A stretch of 44,369 bases of DNA from Fusarium oxysporum f. sp. lycopersici 4287 (GCF_000149955.1 NC_030991.1:36851-81219); one strand, 5' to 3'. Shown: positions 1-11,723, counted from the stretch's first letter. A program made the numbers and translations. Notes: generated by a model from the sequence alone, not told the origin.

Positions 1-611
1 TCTTCCGGATCTCAGCCTCTTGTAAGGCTATCTTATGTAGAAGAATGCTCTGTCCTACATCATTATTCCAGCTCCAAATTCAAGTGAAAAAGGACTTTGA
101 CGCGTCTTGATTGGGCCGTTATCCCTGTTTTCCTCTTTCACTTGAAAGGGGCTACTTGGCGAGACTGCCGCGACTCGACTTTCAGCGATGGCAGGGGCGC
201 TTTCTCATCTCATTGGTGCTCTGGTCCTAACCCTACTGTACCAATTACCACGGGTAATGGGCCCAATACCAACTTTTGCGGCCCGTGCAACTTCCCCTTT
301 TGGATCTTTAGGAGTTTGGGTCAATACAAGAATATTTGGTCCGTGCCCTCTCTCCAACTACCCAGGATCCCAGCGCTGATTCCCTGTCAACGCGAATAAA
401 AAGCACCTTTCGTATGGCAAAGGGTGCGCCGGAAACTCAATTGTAATGAATGCAATTTGGGAGCTTTGGCGCCATGTCTCCTATTTCCATGGTCTCATGA
501 GACCTCAAAACCCGATTCCGGCATCCATTCCACTTGGTGTCCTTCGTCAAAGCTTTTTCGCCTGCATCATCCTCTTACTGACGGAATCGGTCACGAGACA
601 AACAGGGCACC
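1..611. other. Non-coding left flank
   Basis: I see no convincing gene here; the open frames are short and have no recognisable motif. It is the upstream side of the zinc-finger fragment starting at 612. It includes a diverged copy of a dispersed terminal repeat at 234-290, immediately preceded by the telomere-like decamer CCTAACCCTA (226-235). Confidence 0.5.
234..290 (+). repeat. Diverged copy of dispersed ~57-bp repeat
   Basis: It begins TACTGTACCAATTACC and ends near GGCCCGTGCA, the same start and end as the copies at 17341-17396 and 21989-22045 (reversed). The internal hairpin is less well conserved here. It may be an element terminus; no element interior has been defined. Confidence 0.5.
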
Positions 612-992
612 ATGTCCGACGATGCAGTGTTTTCACGGGTCAATCTCTCCATTGACGTCCATGCTCGAGTGCTCATATGTTGCCACGACGTATGCCGCGT
701 TGCCCTTTCTCCCAGCCCTGCTCAAGTCAGTCAGCATCTCCGAACGAAGCATAATATACCTGCTGCTGAGCGACGTCTGGTGACCGATCTTTTGAAGGCT
801 CACACCTCACCACTACAGAACCCTTCCGAAGCTCCCGTACGACAAGATGGCTCATCCCCAGACCCGAACCTACACCTCGTCCACGGGTTTACGTGCAAGT
901 TCTGCATTGAACGTACGGGCAGCTCCCAGGTCATGTCTCGTCACATAACTTCGGCGCACGAGAAGCAAAGACTCCAGCGACAATCGCAAAGG
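612..992 (+). pseudogene. DUF3505/OrsD-like gene, N-terminal zinc-finger piece (inversion-broken)
   Basis: The open frame from ATG 612 encodes two C2H2-like fingers: a C..C..H-x4-H group ending HLRTKH, then FTCKFC followed about 12 residues later by H-x4-H. This is the same layout as the first ~110 residues of the genes starting at 29892 and 25825. The family similarity ends exactly at codon AGG 990-992. Beyond it the frame runs 21 more codons through NLR sequence in the wrong frame and stops at 1055. The rest of this gene lies on the other strand at 16107-14881, and its frame continues perfectly from this AGG. No function is assignable to the fragment. The family label comes from finger layout and comparison with relatives inside this window. 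Confidence 0.75.
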
Positions 993-2905
993 CATCGCCT
1001 ACGTCCTGGCGAGAATGGAGTGGTACTGGAACTTGGTGTCCCTGCTACTCAATGAGAACAAGGCCAAACAATCATCCGCGGGACTGCGCGTCCAACTGGA
1101 AAAGCACATTGTACAGCTCTACGAGAAACTTCTGTCGTACCAGATGAAGAGCACCTGCATTTATCACCGTAACTGGGCTGTTGTCATCGGAAGGGATATG
1201 GTCAAAATCGATGATTGGGCTGGCCAGCTCAGCGAGATCCAGGAAGCCGAGGCTGCCGTGCAAAGAGACCTCGAGCAATACAATACTGAAGAGAGCAAGG
1301 CGCAACTTCGGGAACTCACCGGCGCCGCAAGCGCTATAGAGATAAATCTCCAAGACATCCATTCGGCCATCCAGGACCAAATACAGCAGCTGGACAAGAG
1401 ACACCAAGACGATGCGGACAAGCAATGCCTGAAAGACCTGCGCGAGACTGACCCTCGCGACGACAAGACGCGCATCCAAGATACAAAGGGCGGCCTGCTC
1501 AGGGACTCTTACCGCTGGATCCTCGACAACGACAACTTCCAGCGATGGCGTGACGATCCGCAGAGCCAGCTTCTCTGGATCAAAGGCGACCCTGGCAAGG
1601 GTAAGACGATGCTGCTATGCGGCATCATCGACGAGCTGGAGAAGGACCCCAACAATAACCTGTCCTATTTCTTCTGCCAGGCCACCGAGGCACGGCTGAG
1701 TAACGCAACGGCCGTGCTGCGCGGTCTGGTCTATCTTCTAATCGTCCAACAACCGGCACTCATCTCACATGTGCGGGAGAAGCACGACCATGCGGGCAAG
1801 CAGCTTTTTGAGGATAGGAATGCCTGGGAAGCCTTATCCAAGATCCTTACGGCCATGATCAATGACTCGAGCTTGGATGGTGCGATCCTGATTGTTGATG
1901 CCCTCGACGAATGCAAAACGAATCGACATCAGCTTCTCGACTTGATTGTCAGGCCTTCTCGCGTCAAGTGGATCGTGTCTAGTCGGAACTGGCAGGACAT
2001 GAGGAGAAATTGGACAATACAAAGCACAAAGTCAGGCTGCACCTCGAGTTGAACAAGGACTCAATCTCTAAAGCTGTTGACACATACATTAGATACAAGG
2101 TGGACAGATTGGCATGCCATAAGAAATACGACAAGGAAACAAGGGACGTCATCAATAACTACTTAACCTCAAATGCCGACGGCACATTCCTCTGGGTGGC
2201 CTTGGTCTGTCAAGAGCTCGCAGGTCCCACGGTCCGAAAACGGCATACGCTCAACACGTTGAAGTCACTCTCTCCGGGGCTTGATTCACTCTATGACCGA
2301 ATGATAGGGCATATCAGTGACTCGGAGGATGCGGGCCTTTGCAGGGAAGTCCTGGCCATTGCTTCGGTCGTATACCGACCCATCACCTTAGACGAGTTGA
2401 AGATTCTTGTTGAGTCGGTCAAGGGCTTCGACCGGGACGACTTGGAAGAAATCATCAGAGCTTGCGGTTCTTTCCTGACTCTTCGAGAAGGTGTCATCTA
2501 CTTTGTGCATCAATCAGCCAAGGATTTCCTACTTAACAAAGCATTCGACCAAATCCTACCCTCTGGCGCCGCGCACCAGCACCATGCCATCTTCTCGAGG
2601 TCGCTGGAGGCTCTCTCAGAGACTCTTGAACGTGACGTTTACGAACTGGGCGTCCCAGGGTTTCCCATTGATCAGGTATCGCCGCCCGAACCTGCCCCAT
2701 TGGCTTCGATACGATATTCCTGCGTCTTCTGGGTAGACCATTTCCATGACTCCGAACCCCAGTCGAGGATGAGTGACAAGAATCTAAAGGACGCAGGGAT
2801 CGTGCATGACTTCCTCCAAAAGAAGTATTTCAACTGGTTAGAATCTCTCAGTTTGTTACGGGGCATGTCGGGGGCGTCATGGCAGTGCAGAAGCTTGAAG
2901 CTTTA

Positions 2906-2961
2906 GTAATGAGTTGTTATGAATTCGTGTACAAACTGGAGGCGGTCTGACATGTTAGCAG
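2906..2961 (+). other. Intron of the NACHT-WD40 gene
   Basis: 56 nt with donor GTAATG, a CTGAC branch-site match near the 3' end and acceptor TTAGCAG. Splicing joins ...KLEAL to KTKEARQLTELL in phase 0 and leads directly into the conserved stretch before the WD40 repeats. Confidence 0.75.
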
Positions 2962-3171
2962 AAAACCAAGGAAGCGCGGCAACTAACGGAATTACTTCGA
3001 GACGCGCGCCGCTTTATTCTTTCTCACAAGCGGGCCATCGAGATTGCTCCATTACAGGTCTATGCATCAGCACTCGTGTTTAGTCCCACCCGCAGCCTAA
3101 TTAGAGAACTCTTCCAAAACGAAGAACCGAACTGGATCACGCTCAAGCCGCGCGTGGAATCAGACTGGAAT

Positions 3172-3549
3172 GCATGCCTGCAGACACTCGAGGGCCATTG
3201 CGATTCGGTAAACTCGGTGGCCTTCTCAGCGGATGGCCAGCGGCTCGCCTCGGGCTCGATCGATAAGACGGTCAAGATCTGGGATGCAGCGACGGGCGCG
3301 TATATACAGACACTCGAGGGCCATGCCGCTTCAGTAAACTCAGTGGTCTTCTCAGCGGATGGCCAGCGGCTCGCCTCAGGCTCAGACGATAAAACAATCA
3401 AGGTCTGGGATGCGGCAACGGGCGCATGCCTGCAGACGCTCGAGGGTCATAGAAATTCGGTGAGGTCGATGGCCTTCTCGGCGGATGTCCAACGGCTCGC
3501 CTCAGGCTCAGACGATAAGACAATCAAGGTCTGGGATACAACGATAGGT
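3172..3549 (+). repeat. Three 126-bp WD40 coding repeats
   Basis: Three consecutive 42-codon WD40 units (LEGH...SVAFSADGQRLASGS.DKT.K.WD) are nearly identical at both DNA and protein level; the fourth unit (from about 3550) decays. Exact periodicity and high identity fit the repeat homogenisation typical of fungal NLR recognition domains. Confidence 0.85.
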
Positions 3550-3882
3550 ACGTGTGTACAGACGCTCGAGATTGACCGGGTGATTACCCACCTTTCATTT
3601 GATACGATGACAAATTCTCTCCTCTCTACCGATATTGGACTTCTGAACCTGGATCTGTCGGCTCTACTGCCTGCCATTAATAGCCGGTCGACTGACGCAA
3701 CTTTACGGAATGTTCGCCAATCTGGTTGGGGTATAAGCATCGATGGTATATGGATTGTAAAGGATGGAAAGGGGGTGCTTTGGCTGCCTCGGGAGTATCG
3801 AGTGGAGGAATTCGCTGTGGTGGGATCAGCAGTCGCTATCGGCTGTCGTTCAGGCCGTGTACTGGTGATGAAGTTCTCTTAG

Positions 3883-4218
3883 AGCGGAGTCAAGCATAAT
3901 TACCTCTCTAGTTACAGTAGCCCTACCAAGTAGTCAAAGTGATCTTGCCCCCCTAAGATCATTTAGAATGCCATACAAAATGAAATGGCGCTATTGAAGT
4001 GTAGGGTGCAAGCTCATTTGAACCTGCCAATTAGCATTGCCAAAAGTAGTATGCATAGAGCAGAACATCAGCCTGATCAAATTCATATTCTAATATTCTA
4101 ACTCATACAATAACACGGCCGACATTGAAGGACAATTAACAGATTTCCCTCCCTTTCCGTTTAGCTTTTTGGAATGATGCGCTAGGCTCTATATGCATTA
4201 GCAGCGATACGTTTCTGA
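3883..4218. other. Intergenic, AT-rich
   Basis: No gene is visible between the end of the WD40 frame and the dispersed repeat. The segment near 3980-3998 (ATGGCGCTATTGAA) has a reversed counterpart around 27210-27225, possibly a shared repeat remnant. Confidence 0.4.
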
Positions 4219-4498
4219 AAATGGATGGATCTTGACCGCGAAATTCATGATTGGCTGAATGAGGGCCCCACATATCCAAAAACGGCCACATCTTGACCGC
4301 TAAATTCTGATTGGCTGCAATGCTTGGGGCCGACGACGAGGTCAGCAACTTCCAAGACGGATATACCAACAACCAGCTAAAAGAACTTATTGAAATATGA
4401 GTAAGGCACGTTCTAAGGTCCTATTATGTGGTTTTATATTATGCTAATAAGTTTTACATCATATTCAGTGTCTAGTTTGAGTCGGTCAGTGTATGATA
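4219..4498 (+). repeat. Dispersed repeat A, copy 1
   Basis: About 280 bp closely matches 14560-14880 in the same orientation, including the stretch from GACGAGGTCAGCAACTTCC to the GTATGATA/GTATACGATA end. It contains internal tandem units of about 60 bp around ATTGGCTGAATG. The right end runs straight into a 25-bp terminal motif (4499-4523). Confidence 0.7.
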
Positions 4499-4523
4499 GA
4501 TACGCGGGGTAATTGGTACAGTA
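4499..4523 (-). repeat. 25-bp terminal motif
   Basis: Read on the minus strand it starts TACTGTACCAATTACCCCGC, identical to the end of the dispersed repeat at 17341 and, with one change, to that at 22045. Here it is joined to repeat A rather than to the hairpin unit. Confidence 0.55.
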
Positions 4524-4640
4524 GTAGGGGAGAAATTTGGGGTAAAAATATGGAGATTTGATTGGTGCAGATGTAGAAATGCGCCGCATTTCTAGTCTAC
4601 ATGCTTGATTAGAGTAGGAAGAGTCGTTGCTGAATTGTTG

Positions 4641-6154
4641 TTAGCCCTGCGGGCTATTATACCCAGAGCTAATGCAGCAACACCAAAGCGGGATAAAACG
4701 TTTGTCTTTTGTCAGTGTCAGCTGCTCTGCCACAGCCTTGTGCCCAGCCGATGTTGCCCAGCGCTGTGCAGTCCATCCACCGTTGTCCTTTGCCTCAATA
4801 TCAGCACCTCCCTCAAGCAGTACCGACACCACGTCCTTTCGTCCACTTGCAGCTGCCCAGTGTAGTGCAGTCCTTCCACCGTTGTCCTTTGCCTCAATAT
4901 CAGCACCTCTCTCAAGCAGTACCGATACCACATCCTTATGTCCACTTGCAGCTGCCCAGTGTAGTGCAGTCCTTCCATCGTTGTCCCTTGCCTCAATATC
5001 AGCACCTCCCTCTAGCAGAAGCTGCGACGCTCTCGTGTCTCCATTCGAAGCTGCCCAGTGTAGCACTGTTGCTCTTGTTCCATCTCGTGAGTTAACATCG
5101 GCCCCCTTTCCCAGCAGCCACTCAAGCATTGGTAGGTGACCTCCCTCGACTGCCCAATGCATTGAAGAACAGTCATAATGATCCTTTCTGTCGACATTGA
5201 ACGTTTGTTTGGCCAGCAGTTCGCATAGATCTATATTTCCTTCAATGGCTGCAGAAAAGACCGAGCATTCCTCCGTTCCCAGAAGTAGACTTCGAATGGC
5301 TGTGAACTTCCCAGACTCTCTGTAGCAGTTGCACAGGTTGCGCAACGATTCGACGCGGACATGCCCAGGCACAGTCGAATAATATTGCCATATGTACTCT
5401 CGCACTGGACATTCCTTGTCGGGCCTGGCACACTTTCGATAATAGGCTGCTAGCTCCTGGGCTCGTTGTAAAGTTTCGGTGTCGTTTTTATTAAGAAGTT
5501 GCCTCGCTTCTTCATAACTTGCCACTAATTCCCACTCCTCATTGTCCATATCCTGATACTGTGGCGGCTCATTGGCAATGCCGTAGTCACGCTTCGGGCC
5601 GCTTGCCCCAGAATATGCGTTTTCCTGATATCGTCTCCAACTATCTTGCCGTTCTCTAACATTGCGGAGAGCATTAGCAACTCTGAGAGTCATTGCGTCC
5701 TCGTTTCCCAAAAGACAATTGCAGTCATCCAAGAGTGACTCGTATCTGTCAATAGCCTCCACGAGATTCCCAAGTCGCCAATCTACTGCTGCGAGTTCTT
5801 CCAACTCTGTCAAATGCTCGTGTTCAACAGGTTTGCCCGAATATGTACGGTACTCGAGAGCTGTGGTCAACAGCTCCTTCGCCCTCACCAACTGTCCCTG
5901 TATACGACAGAACTTCCCAAATCCGGACGCAACGGAGCCCCAGAGTGAAGCATATTTTCCGTCTGGTATCTCCACAGTCTCCTTTGGAATACTATAAGAG
6001 GCTATTCTCAGAATTGCATTAAGACGAACCGTATGTCTCCGTATTGTTGGTGTCGAACAAAGCTCTGACTCATCGTAAAGGGCCATTCCAGTTAGTGCAA
6101 AAGCAGTAGCGGCGCACTCTGAAGTTTCTTCATCCGACAGCTTCCCAGAATCCA
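4641..6154 (-). pseudogene. TPR/ankyrin C-terminal exon of the patatin NLR
   Basis: The open frame encodes about 490 residues. The first part has TPR-like helices (LEELAAVDWRLGNLVEAIDR; ALRNVRERQDSWR), followed by a linker and about five ankyrin repeats. The last full repeats read GRTALHWAAASGHKDVVSVL and close variants. The end (about 45 residues after the last repeat) has no recognised motif. In NLRs of this class the repeat domain is the presumed recognition surface. It is out of frame with the NB-ARC exon because of the lesion near 6155. Confidence 0.85.
4792..5088 (-). repeat. Near-identical 99-bp ankyrin coding repeats
   Basis: GCCTCAATATCAGCACCTC recurs at 4792, 4891 and 4990, an exact 99-bp (33-codon) period. 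The adjacent units differ by only a few bases, so the repeats were duplicated or homogenised recently. Confidence 0.85.
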
Positions 6155-7327
6155 GCCACGAACCATCTCGTGGACCACATAGCTCATAATTTGACTACCC
6201 TGGCGATTGATTTTCATAAGAGAAACCTGCTCCAGTTTCTGAATCGCAGTTCCGAAATATCGCGCCTGATTGCGCAGACGAATCAACCAGGATGGTGTAT
6301 TTGGCAGGCGTTCAGCATCTCTTGAACTCGAAGCTCGATTTGACTCAAAACCATAATATTCTTCTGGCAAAGGCGCATCGGCAAGCGTTGAAAATTCGAT
6401 CTCTCCGGGGCCTAGAAAGACAGATACGTTCAGGAGCTTCACGGAATCAGGATTTTGGGTCCGAAGAACCTCGTGCACCATGTCGAGAGCCGCATAGATT
6501 GTGCGCCTTTTCTCATATGAATAGCCATACTGCAACGGCAGAGTATTGTACGTATCTTCCCGGTACTTCTGTTCGAAATGTTCGAGATAGTAGCGAATTC
6601 CGACCGTCCCCAATGATAGGAATGCACCAGCCTGCTCTATCGCTAGGGGAATGCCTCTGAGCTTTCGTGAAATAGCCATTGTTGTAATTTCCGCTTGCTC
6701 TTTTGCTTGAGCAATGTTAGAAGTTATCGAACAGAGAGTGTAGAGGCATACTGGATTGATTCCTGAATTCATCTGGTAAGACTCTTGCCAAATACCCTAG
6801 AAGGATCTGAGAGCCCGCAAGATCATCTACCCCTTCGAGCTCAATTCCGTGGAACTTAAGCGGCGAATGTATATCAGACCGAGTGGTTGTAATTATGATA
6901 CTGCCGTGTTCACAGTTCGGAAAGTATTTACGGATATCGAGATCTTCGTTGATATCGACGCTGTCAAATACCAGAAGCCACGATTTGTTCGTGTCCCGGC
7001 ATAGCCAGCGCATGACATCATGAATAGATGCTTTACATCGCGCATCTGGCGTCTGTAACTCTGTAGCAACATCGTCGAAAACCCCTTCGATGCTCTCCCT
7101 ACTCGACGCGTCAATCCAAATCACAGGCATATGCGATGGCCAATAATTGTCTATATAGTGAATTGCGAGTTGAGTCTTGCCATATCCGCTGAGGCCCCAA
7201 ATTACAACGCCTTCCCTGGTAGTACCTCCAGGGTTTAAGAAGCGGTGAAGATTCTCTACTTCGCAGGAACGTCCAAAGAAATTTGTTCCTTGGGGACGTC
7301 TTCGGAATCCAATTCTCTTTGAAGGCA
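6155..7327 (-). pseudogene. NB-ARC exons of the patatin NLR
   Basis: This part holds the nucleotide-binding switch. After the linker (RPQGTNFFGR) come the P-loop GLSGYGKTQLAIHYI, the Walker B-like SWLLVFDSVD, a sensor-like SIIITTTRSD and a GIPLAIEQAGAFL motif of the GLPLA type. A 46-nt intron (6706-6751, donor GTATGC, branch TAAC) lies between the switch and the GLPLA exon. The frame fails near 6155 (RGW then out of frame), where the duplicate CTGG of related genes seems to be missing. NB-ARC proteins of this type oligomerise on nucleotide exchange. Confidence 0.85.
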
Positions 7328-7444
7328 CTGTAATAAAGTCAGTAGAGACGTGATGCACCGGTGTGGCGGAAATCATCGCCAAGTGACTGGTTTTCAGCAC
7401 ATCCTGTGGGAACTGACTATTGGGCAAGATGAATCACGCATTAC
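7328..7444 (-). other. Intron between patatin and NB-ARC exons
   Basis: 117 nt, donor GTAATG and acceptor TATTACAG with CTGAC just upstream. Splicing joins KIRNIQT to VPSKRIGF and links the two domains in frame. Confidence 0.7.
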
Positions 7445-8606
7445 CTGTCTGGATGTTCCTGATCTTGCGCACGACGGCCGATAACTCCTTCCCAGTTGTG
7501 CCCCTGGTTAGGTATGAAATCGTGTGTGAATCGATGGCATCAACCTCCTTGTACTCTTCCATACCAATTGTGGCCAGTCCGGGTACGTTGAAGCGGAAGT
7601 ACATCCCTCGGTCGACCATATCGTGCTGGGACGAGAAGAAATCATCGGCAGTGCGCTCGGTTTGCGTCAACATTTTGATCATGCCCTTGGCTACCTCCCT
7701 CAAATTTCCGCCGAGCGACTCGCCCAACCGCTCGCCGGTGCCAATGCTGATAAGGAGGGCGGGACGATCGGTACCCCACAAGTCCGCGGCCTCGATCATG
7801 ACACGCTGCACAGGGTTGTTATAGGTGAAGCCGCCGTCGACAAACTTCTTCGCGCCGCGTTGATAAGCATAGAAGAAGGTGGAAGCCGCTGACGTCGCGC
7901 GCAGGGCCTGCCAGAGATCAAAATCGTCAGAGAGCGGATCAGCGAGGCTGCTGGATTCGTAGGAGCGGAGGAACACGGGCTCTGAATTGCGCTCGAGAAC
8001 GGAGCATACGAAGCTACATCGCGCTAGTCAGTCTTTGACTGGCAGGAGGAATAAGGATTGGACAGCACACATGTCCCAGAACATGACCGCCTTAACACTT
8101 GCTGGAATACCTGCTGGGCTCTTTCTGTCTTGGAAACTATATATGCCCTCTGGAGAGAATGGTCTTCCATCAAGTTCACTTACACTTTGCAGTCACCTTC
8201 CGCCGGAGTCTCAGAAGGCTTGAGTGGCGAATTCTCATCACCTGTTTTCTTCCTGATGATTGCCTTAATAGAACGCTCGAGGATGCTGGAGTCGAACTTC
8301 TCGTTGGCCTGTATGAAGTCGATAAGACGCCTACCATCCCATCTTGCCCTCTTCGGCGCGAATATCTCCTCCCCGAGCTTCAGGTAAGCCTCTTCACATT
8401 CTTTGAGGCTCATGTGAAGGCGGCCCAACATGGCGGCGATGATGCTAATGATGCGTCAGTCAGGTGAGGCCGCCAATTGATAACTAAAGAACTAAGCAGT
8501 TTATTCCGAATACTTCTCGTAAGACTATTCAGGATTCATGGCAGAGTGCCACTGAAACCATCCCTAAGACTAACTCACCCGCCTGTACTGGTGCCTCCGA
8601 TGAGGT
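7445..8606 (-). pseudogene. Patatin-like phospholipase exons (catalytic Ser and Asp)
   Basis: Three exons downstream of the hAT. 8606-8579 encodes DLIGGTSTGG, with the nucleophile-elbow GxSxG. 8444-8184 encodes IIAAMLGRLHMSLKECEEAY, the usual sequence after the elbow. 8013-7445 encodes KKFVDGGFTYNNP with the catalytic Asp (DGG) and an ISIGTG strand. Introns at 8445-8578 (GTGAGT) and 8014-8183 (GTAAGT, acceptor GATGTAG) splice in frame. Patatin-like lipases hydrolyse acyl groups from phospholipids or glycolipids. As the N-terminal domain of an NLR it would be the effector. Confidence 0.85.
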
Positions 8607-8614
8607 CGAAAACT

Positions 8615-11600
8615 CAGCGCTGCCCTCAAATCAAACAAACCAAATCCGGGGTCATATTTGAGATATTTGATAACTCTCAAGACTGGATTTGTTGTTTGAA
8701 ATATTTATTCAAATATTTCAAATATTTCAAATTTGACTCTATGCTTCCATGCTAACATCTCCAATCTCCCATTGGACCTCGTCCCCCCCACCTATTGTCG
8801 CCCCTAGCTTCACCGCACCATGTCTGACCCAGTTCTTAAGGCATTGTAACTTCTCCAGCGTTTCCGTCGTCATCGAAAGCCTCTGCGTCGTCAGCGTTAG
8901 CCTGGCTAAGCTGAACGACCTCTCGCAATCAGTCGCCATCGCCGGTATCGCGAGTATATCGAGAGCCAATTGGCTGATCATCGGGAATTGTCCCTGGTGA
9001 GCCATCCACCACTCGATTGGATCCTCAGTCTCTTGCGGCTCTAGCCGCAGATACCGCTCAAGCTCACTTCCCATCACCGTGGTCTTCGCTGTCCTGCTTT
9101 TAATCCATTGCTTGAACACGCTAACTTCAGTTGTCGTCCTTGGTACGCTTAAGGATGTCGATGTGTCCATGATCATCTTCTGCTGCTCATCCACCGGCCG
9201 GTTGCAGTGGCACCAACGGTCCAAGTAGTCAGACAGTCCAATTTTGGCATCCCTCACCCACACAAGCTGCCCTTCCGACGCCCAGTTCACCTCCAGATAA
9301 TTCATGCCGAGTGATGGGTGGAGGATGATGGATGCAGCGAACAACGGTGAGTCTCCAAGCTTGGTGTAGTACTCGTTTAGTTTCTGCCAGGCAGTCATGA
9401 TGGACAGTCTTAAATAGTGTCGGTGATCCTTTCCCATGTCATCGATTCCTAATGATCCTGATGGCTTGCCTGATCCATCATCGCATTGTCTCGAGCCACG
9501 ATCTGACAAGGGGCCTTGCCTGGACTTTCGCGGATGGACATCCGTCTCGCAATCCCTAAATCGAGCAGGAAGCTGCCGGTTACGGTCTGGTCGCCCTCGA
9601 GCCAGCTCGGCCTGCGAGTTGGTGTCCTGTCCCCCTGCCTCGTCGCCGACGAGTCGTCGGGAACGGCATGATGGAACAGCTTCCGATCCTCTAGGTGTTC
9701 CAGCAAGTACTCCATACCCGCCATCACTTCCCAGAGCCGTCCGTTACCTCCTTCGCTGCCCCAGCCCTGCGTTCTCATAGTCTGTAGATAGAATGGCTCA
9801 AGAATAAGTTTGATTTCTGCCAAAAGTCTCCAGTCATCTCCCTTCAGCATGTCGGCCTCCGGTAGCCATTTCTCCACTTCTGGGTGGACCAAGAACGCCC
9901 TGATGTCTCCCTGCTTGACGAGCGCTCGAGAGATCATGAGACAAGTGGAGTTCCATTTCGTATCGTTATTCATTACGACCTCTAGCTCTGCCGTCGACTC
10001 ACTCGCCAAGAGGTATTCTCGTGCTTCGTCGTTCTCGCGTGAGATCCTTTTGAAGAGCTCACACCTCTGAGTGGAAGACCTGATGAATTTGACAACATTG
10101 TGGAGCTTTCCCACCGGCCCTTTCTTTCTCCAGTGTCGTAGGTCATCCTCGCGCCGGCCGAGAAGGTCAAATACCTGCGATTCGGCCTCGAAAGACTCGA
10201 AATCTTCGCCGTAGAGAAAGGCGCGAGCAACCAGGTTCAGGATATGCCCATAGCAGCGCATACGTCTGGCCCGAACGTCCGCCAGACTCATCTTTGCGTC
10301 GAGATCTCCGTAGAAGTTCACGAGACAGCTGTCGTTTGAAGATGCGTTGTCCGAGATCACGGTTCCGACTCGGTCCTCTATCTTCCATTCTCGCACAACT
10401 TGCCCGAGCGTCACCGCAAGACTTTCTCCGCTATGACACCCGAGCTGGCGACGGAGTGCCAATAGGCGCGACTGGTGCTTGCCCTGGCGGTCAAGAAAAT
10501 GAGCTGTGACTGCCATAACAGCATGCCGATTAGGCGATGTCCACAGGTCGAACCCCAGATGGATTTTAGTAAGGGCATCTGAGAGCTCCTGCTTGATCTC
10601 ATCTTTCTTAGACTTGTATGTGTCATCCAGCAAACGGCCCATCGATTGCCGGCTCCATGGTATCTGGTCAGCTAGGTGAGGGTCAAGCTGCCAAGCGAGC
10701 TGCTGAAAGAATGTATCGCTGAAGAAGGAAAAAGGAACATTGGTGTTGATCAGAAGTCCCAGGCTCAGTTCTCGGATCATCTTGACTCTAGCACGCGGCA
10801 CGGCGCTGTACTGCAAGCGTCGTCGCTTAGGCCGTTCAGATTCATCGGTTGACAGATCTGGATCAGCTGCTTGACTGCTCTCGAAAATCCTGTGAGACCT
10901 GGCGTTGGTCAATAGTGCTCAAGCTCGCGACGTCACATTCACATTCACATACTTGCGGAGATGGTCCGCTGCCGAACTCGTAGCAGCAGCAGCGAAGAAC
11001 TCAGGCTGACCCTTCGCGTCACACAAACGACAGGCCCAGTAATGACTCAAAGGACTATCGTTAGTGTCGATCTCGACAAGAAAAAATCCATGGCGCTTGA
11101 TCCAGCTCTTCCGGCCCTTCGAGCCTTTCCGGGATAAGGACTCTTCCAAAACATATCGTTTGTTCCTCCACACTGCTCGCGGAAGATCTGCAACAGTAGG
11201 GTGGTCTGGCAATGCCGACTGCGTCGTCAGCTCGAATTGACTCGCCAAATTCCTCGGTGGTCGAAGAAAAGAAAAGAAAAGGCAGGCGATGGAGGCGAAG
11301 GAAGCATGATGTCGTCGGATTCCATCGGGTTAGGCCTCGACTGGTGGGAGGAATGGTACGCGTTGAAAGGTAAACAAACTAGCATTGACGCGACTTGATG
11401 TCGCTAGGACGAGACGTAAAAGTTAAGGAGCTACTTTCTCCCCCACCAGCCTGACCGTGGTACTGGGGTAGCTCACTAATGGAAGGCTTGATGGATGACT
11501 TTGATTGGCTGGGGTTGCTCACCAGCCAGGTTCCGGGTAAGCTGTGAAAGCGCGGTCAACGGTCTGGCAGCATGGACGCTAGATGGCATATTATGTATCA

Positions 11601-11723
11601 AATATATCAAATGTTATTTCAAATCGAGGATTTTGTATTTGTTTGATTGAAATAAAATTTTGGCATATTTGATTGATTTGTTTGGCAATTTGTTTGATTG
11701 GATTTGACCTGGGGACTGCGCTG
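8615..11723 (-). mobile_element. hAT transposon (3,109 bp, 8-bp TSD)
   Basis: Both ends start CAGCGC: left CAGCGCTGCCCTCAAATC, right (reverse complement) CAGCGCAGTCCCCAGGTC, followed by CAAAT-rich subterminal sequence. It is flanked by the perfect 8-bp duplication CGAAAACT at 8607-8614 and 11724-11731. Length, CAG termini, 8-bp TSD and an internal transposase with a hATC dimerisation domain all agree. The two TIRs have diverged. Confidence 0.93.
8739..11248 (-). pseudogene. hAT transposase (BED finger, RNase H-like, hATC)
   Basis: Exon 1 (11248-10953) has a BED-type finger (YWACRLCDAKG...DHLRK); its frame opens at a TTG, so the true start is unresolved. A 54-nt intron, 10899-10952 (GTATGT, GCCAG), joins HLRK to SHRIF. 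The main frame (10898 to about 9500) carries the hAT catalytic region: HLGFDLWTSPNRHAV and GTVISDNASSNDS supply acidic residues, and GHILNLVARAF follows. The C-terminal hATC dimerisation block (DILAIPAMATDCERSFSLA) is in another frame (9509-8739), so a frameshift or unrecognised intron lies near 9450-9600. Probably not active as it stands. Confidence 0.87.

Larger units (their letters stand above)
993..3882 (+). pseudogene. NACHT-WD40 NLR, C-terminal ~80% (inversion-broken, frameshifted)
   Basis: Fungal STAND NTPase of the NWD class, a presumed intracellular non-self sensor. Order: the end of the NWD N-terminal helical domain (MEWYWNL from 1015), a NACHT domain with Walker A GDPGKGKT (about 1585) and Walker B LIVDALDEC (about 1893), a helical arm, then three WD40 repeats from about 3172 and a C-terminal non-repeat tail. 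Three breaks are visible: the N-terminus is missing (it lies at 16768-16108 on the minus strand); one base is lost near 1999-2000; and one base is lost in the G-run near 2871-2874. A phase-0 intron at 2906-2961 (GTAATG, CTGAC, TTAGCAG) joins the helical arm to the WD40 exon. Its frame fits only after the second shift, which supports the shift being real. Not expected to make a full protein. Confidence 0.88.

Noticed and set aside
226..235. Interstitial telomere (CCTAACCCTA)
   Set aside because: Less than two repeat units; can occur by chance. Mentioned only because it touches the dispersed repeat.
612..2052. Chimeric zinc-finger/NLR fusion protein across 992/993
   Set aside because: The zinc-finger frame and the NLR frame differ by one base at the junction, and the first stops at 1055 inside NLR sequence. 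The arrangement is a rearrangement scar rather than a fusion gene.
4672..5139. Plus-strand open frames of 128-155 codons
   Set aside because: They are antisense shadows of the 99-bp ankyrin repeats.
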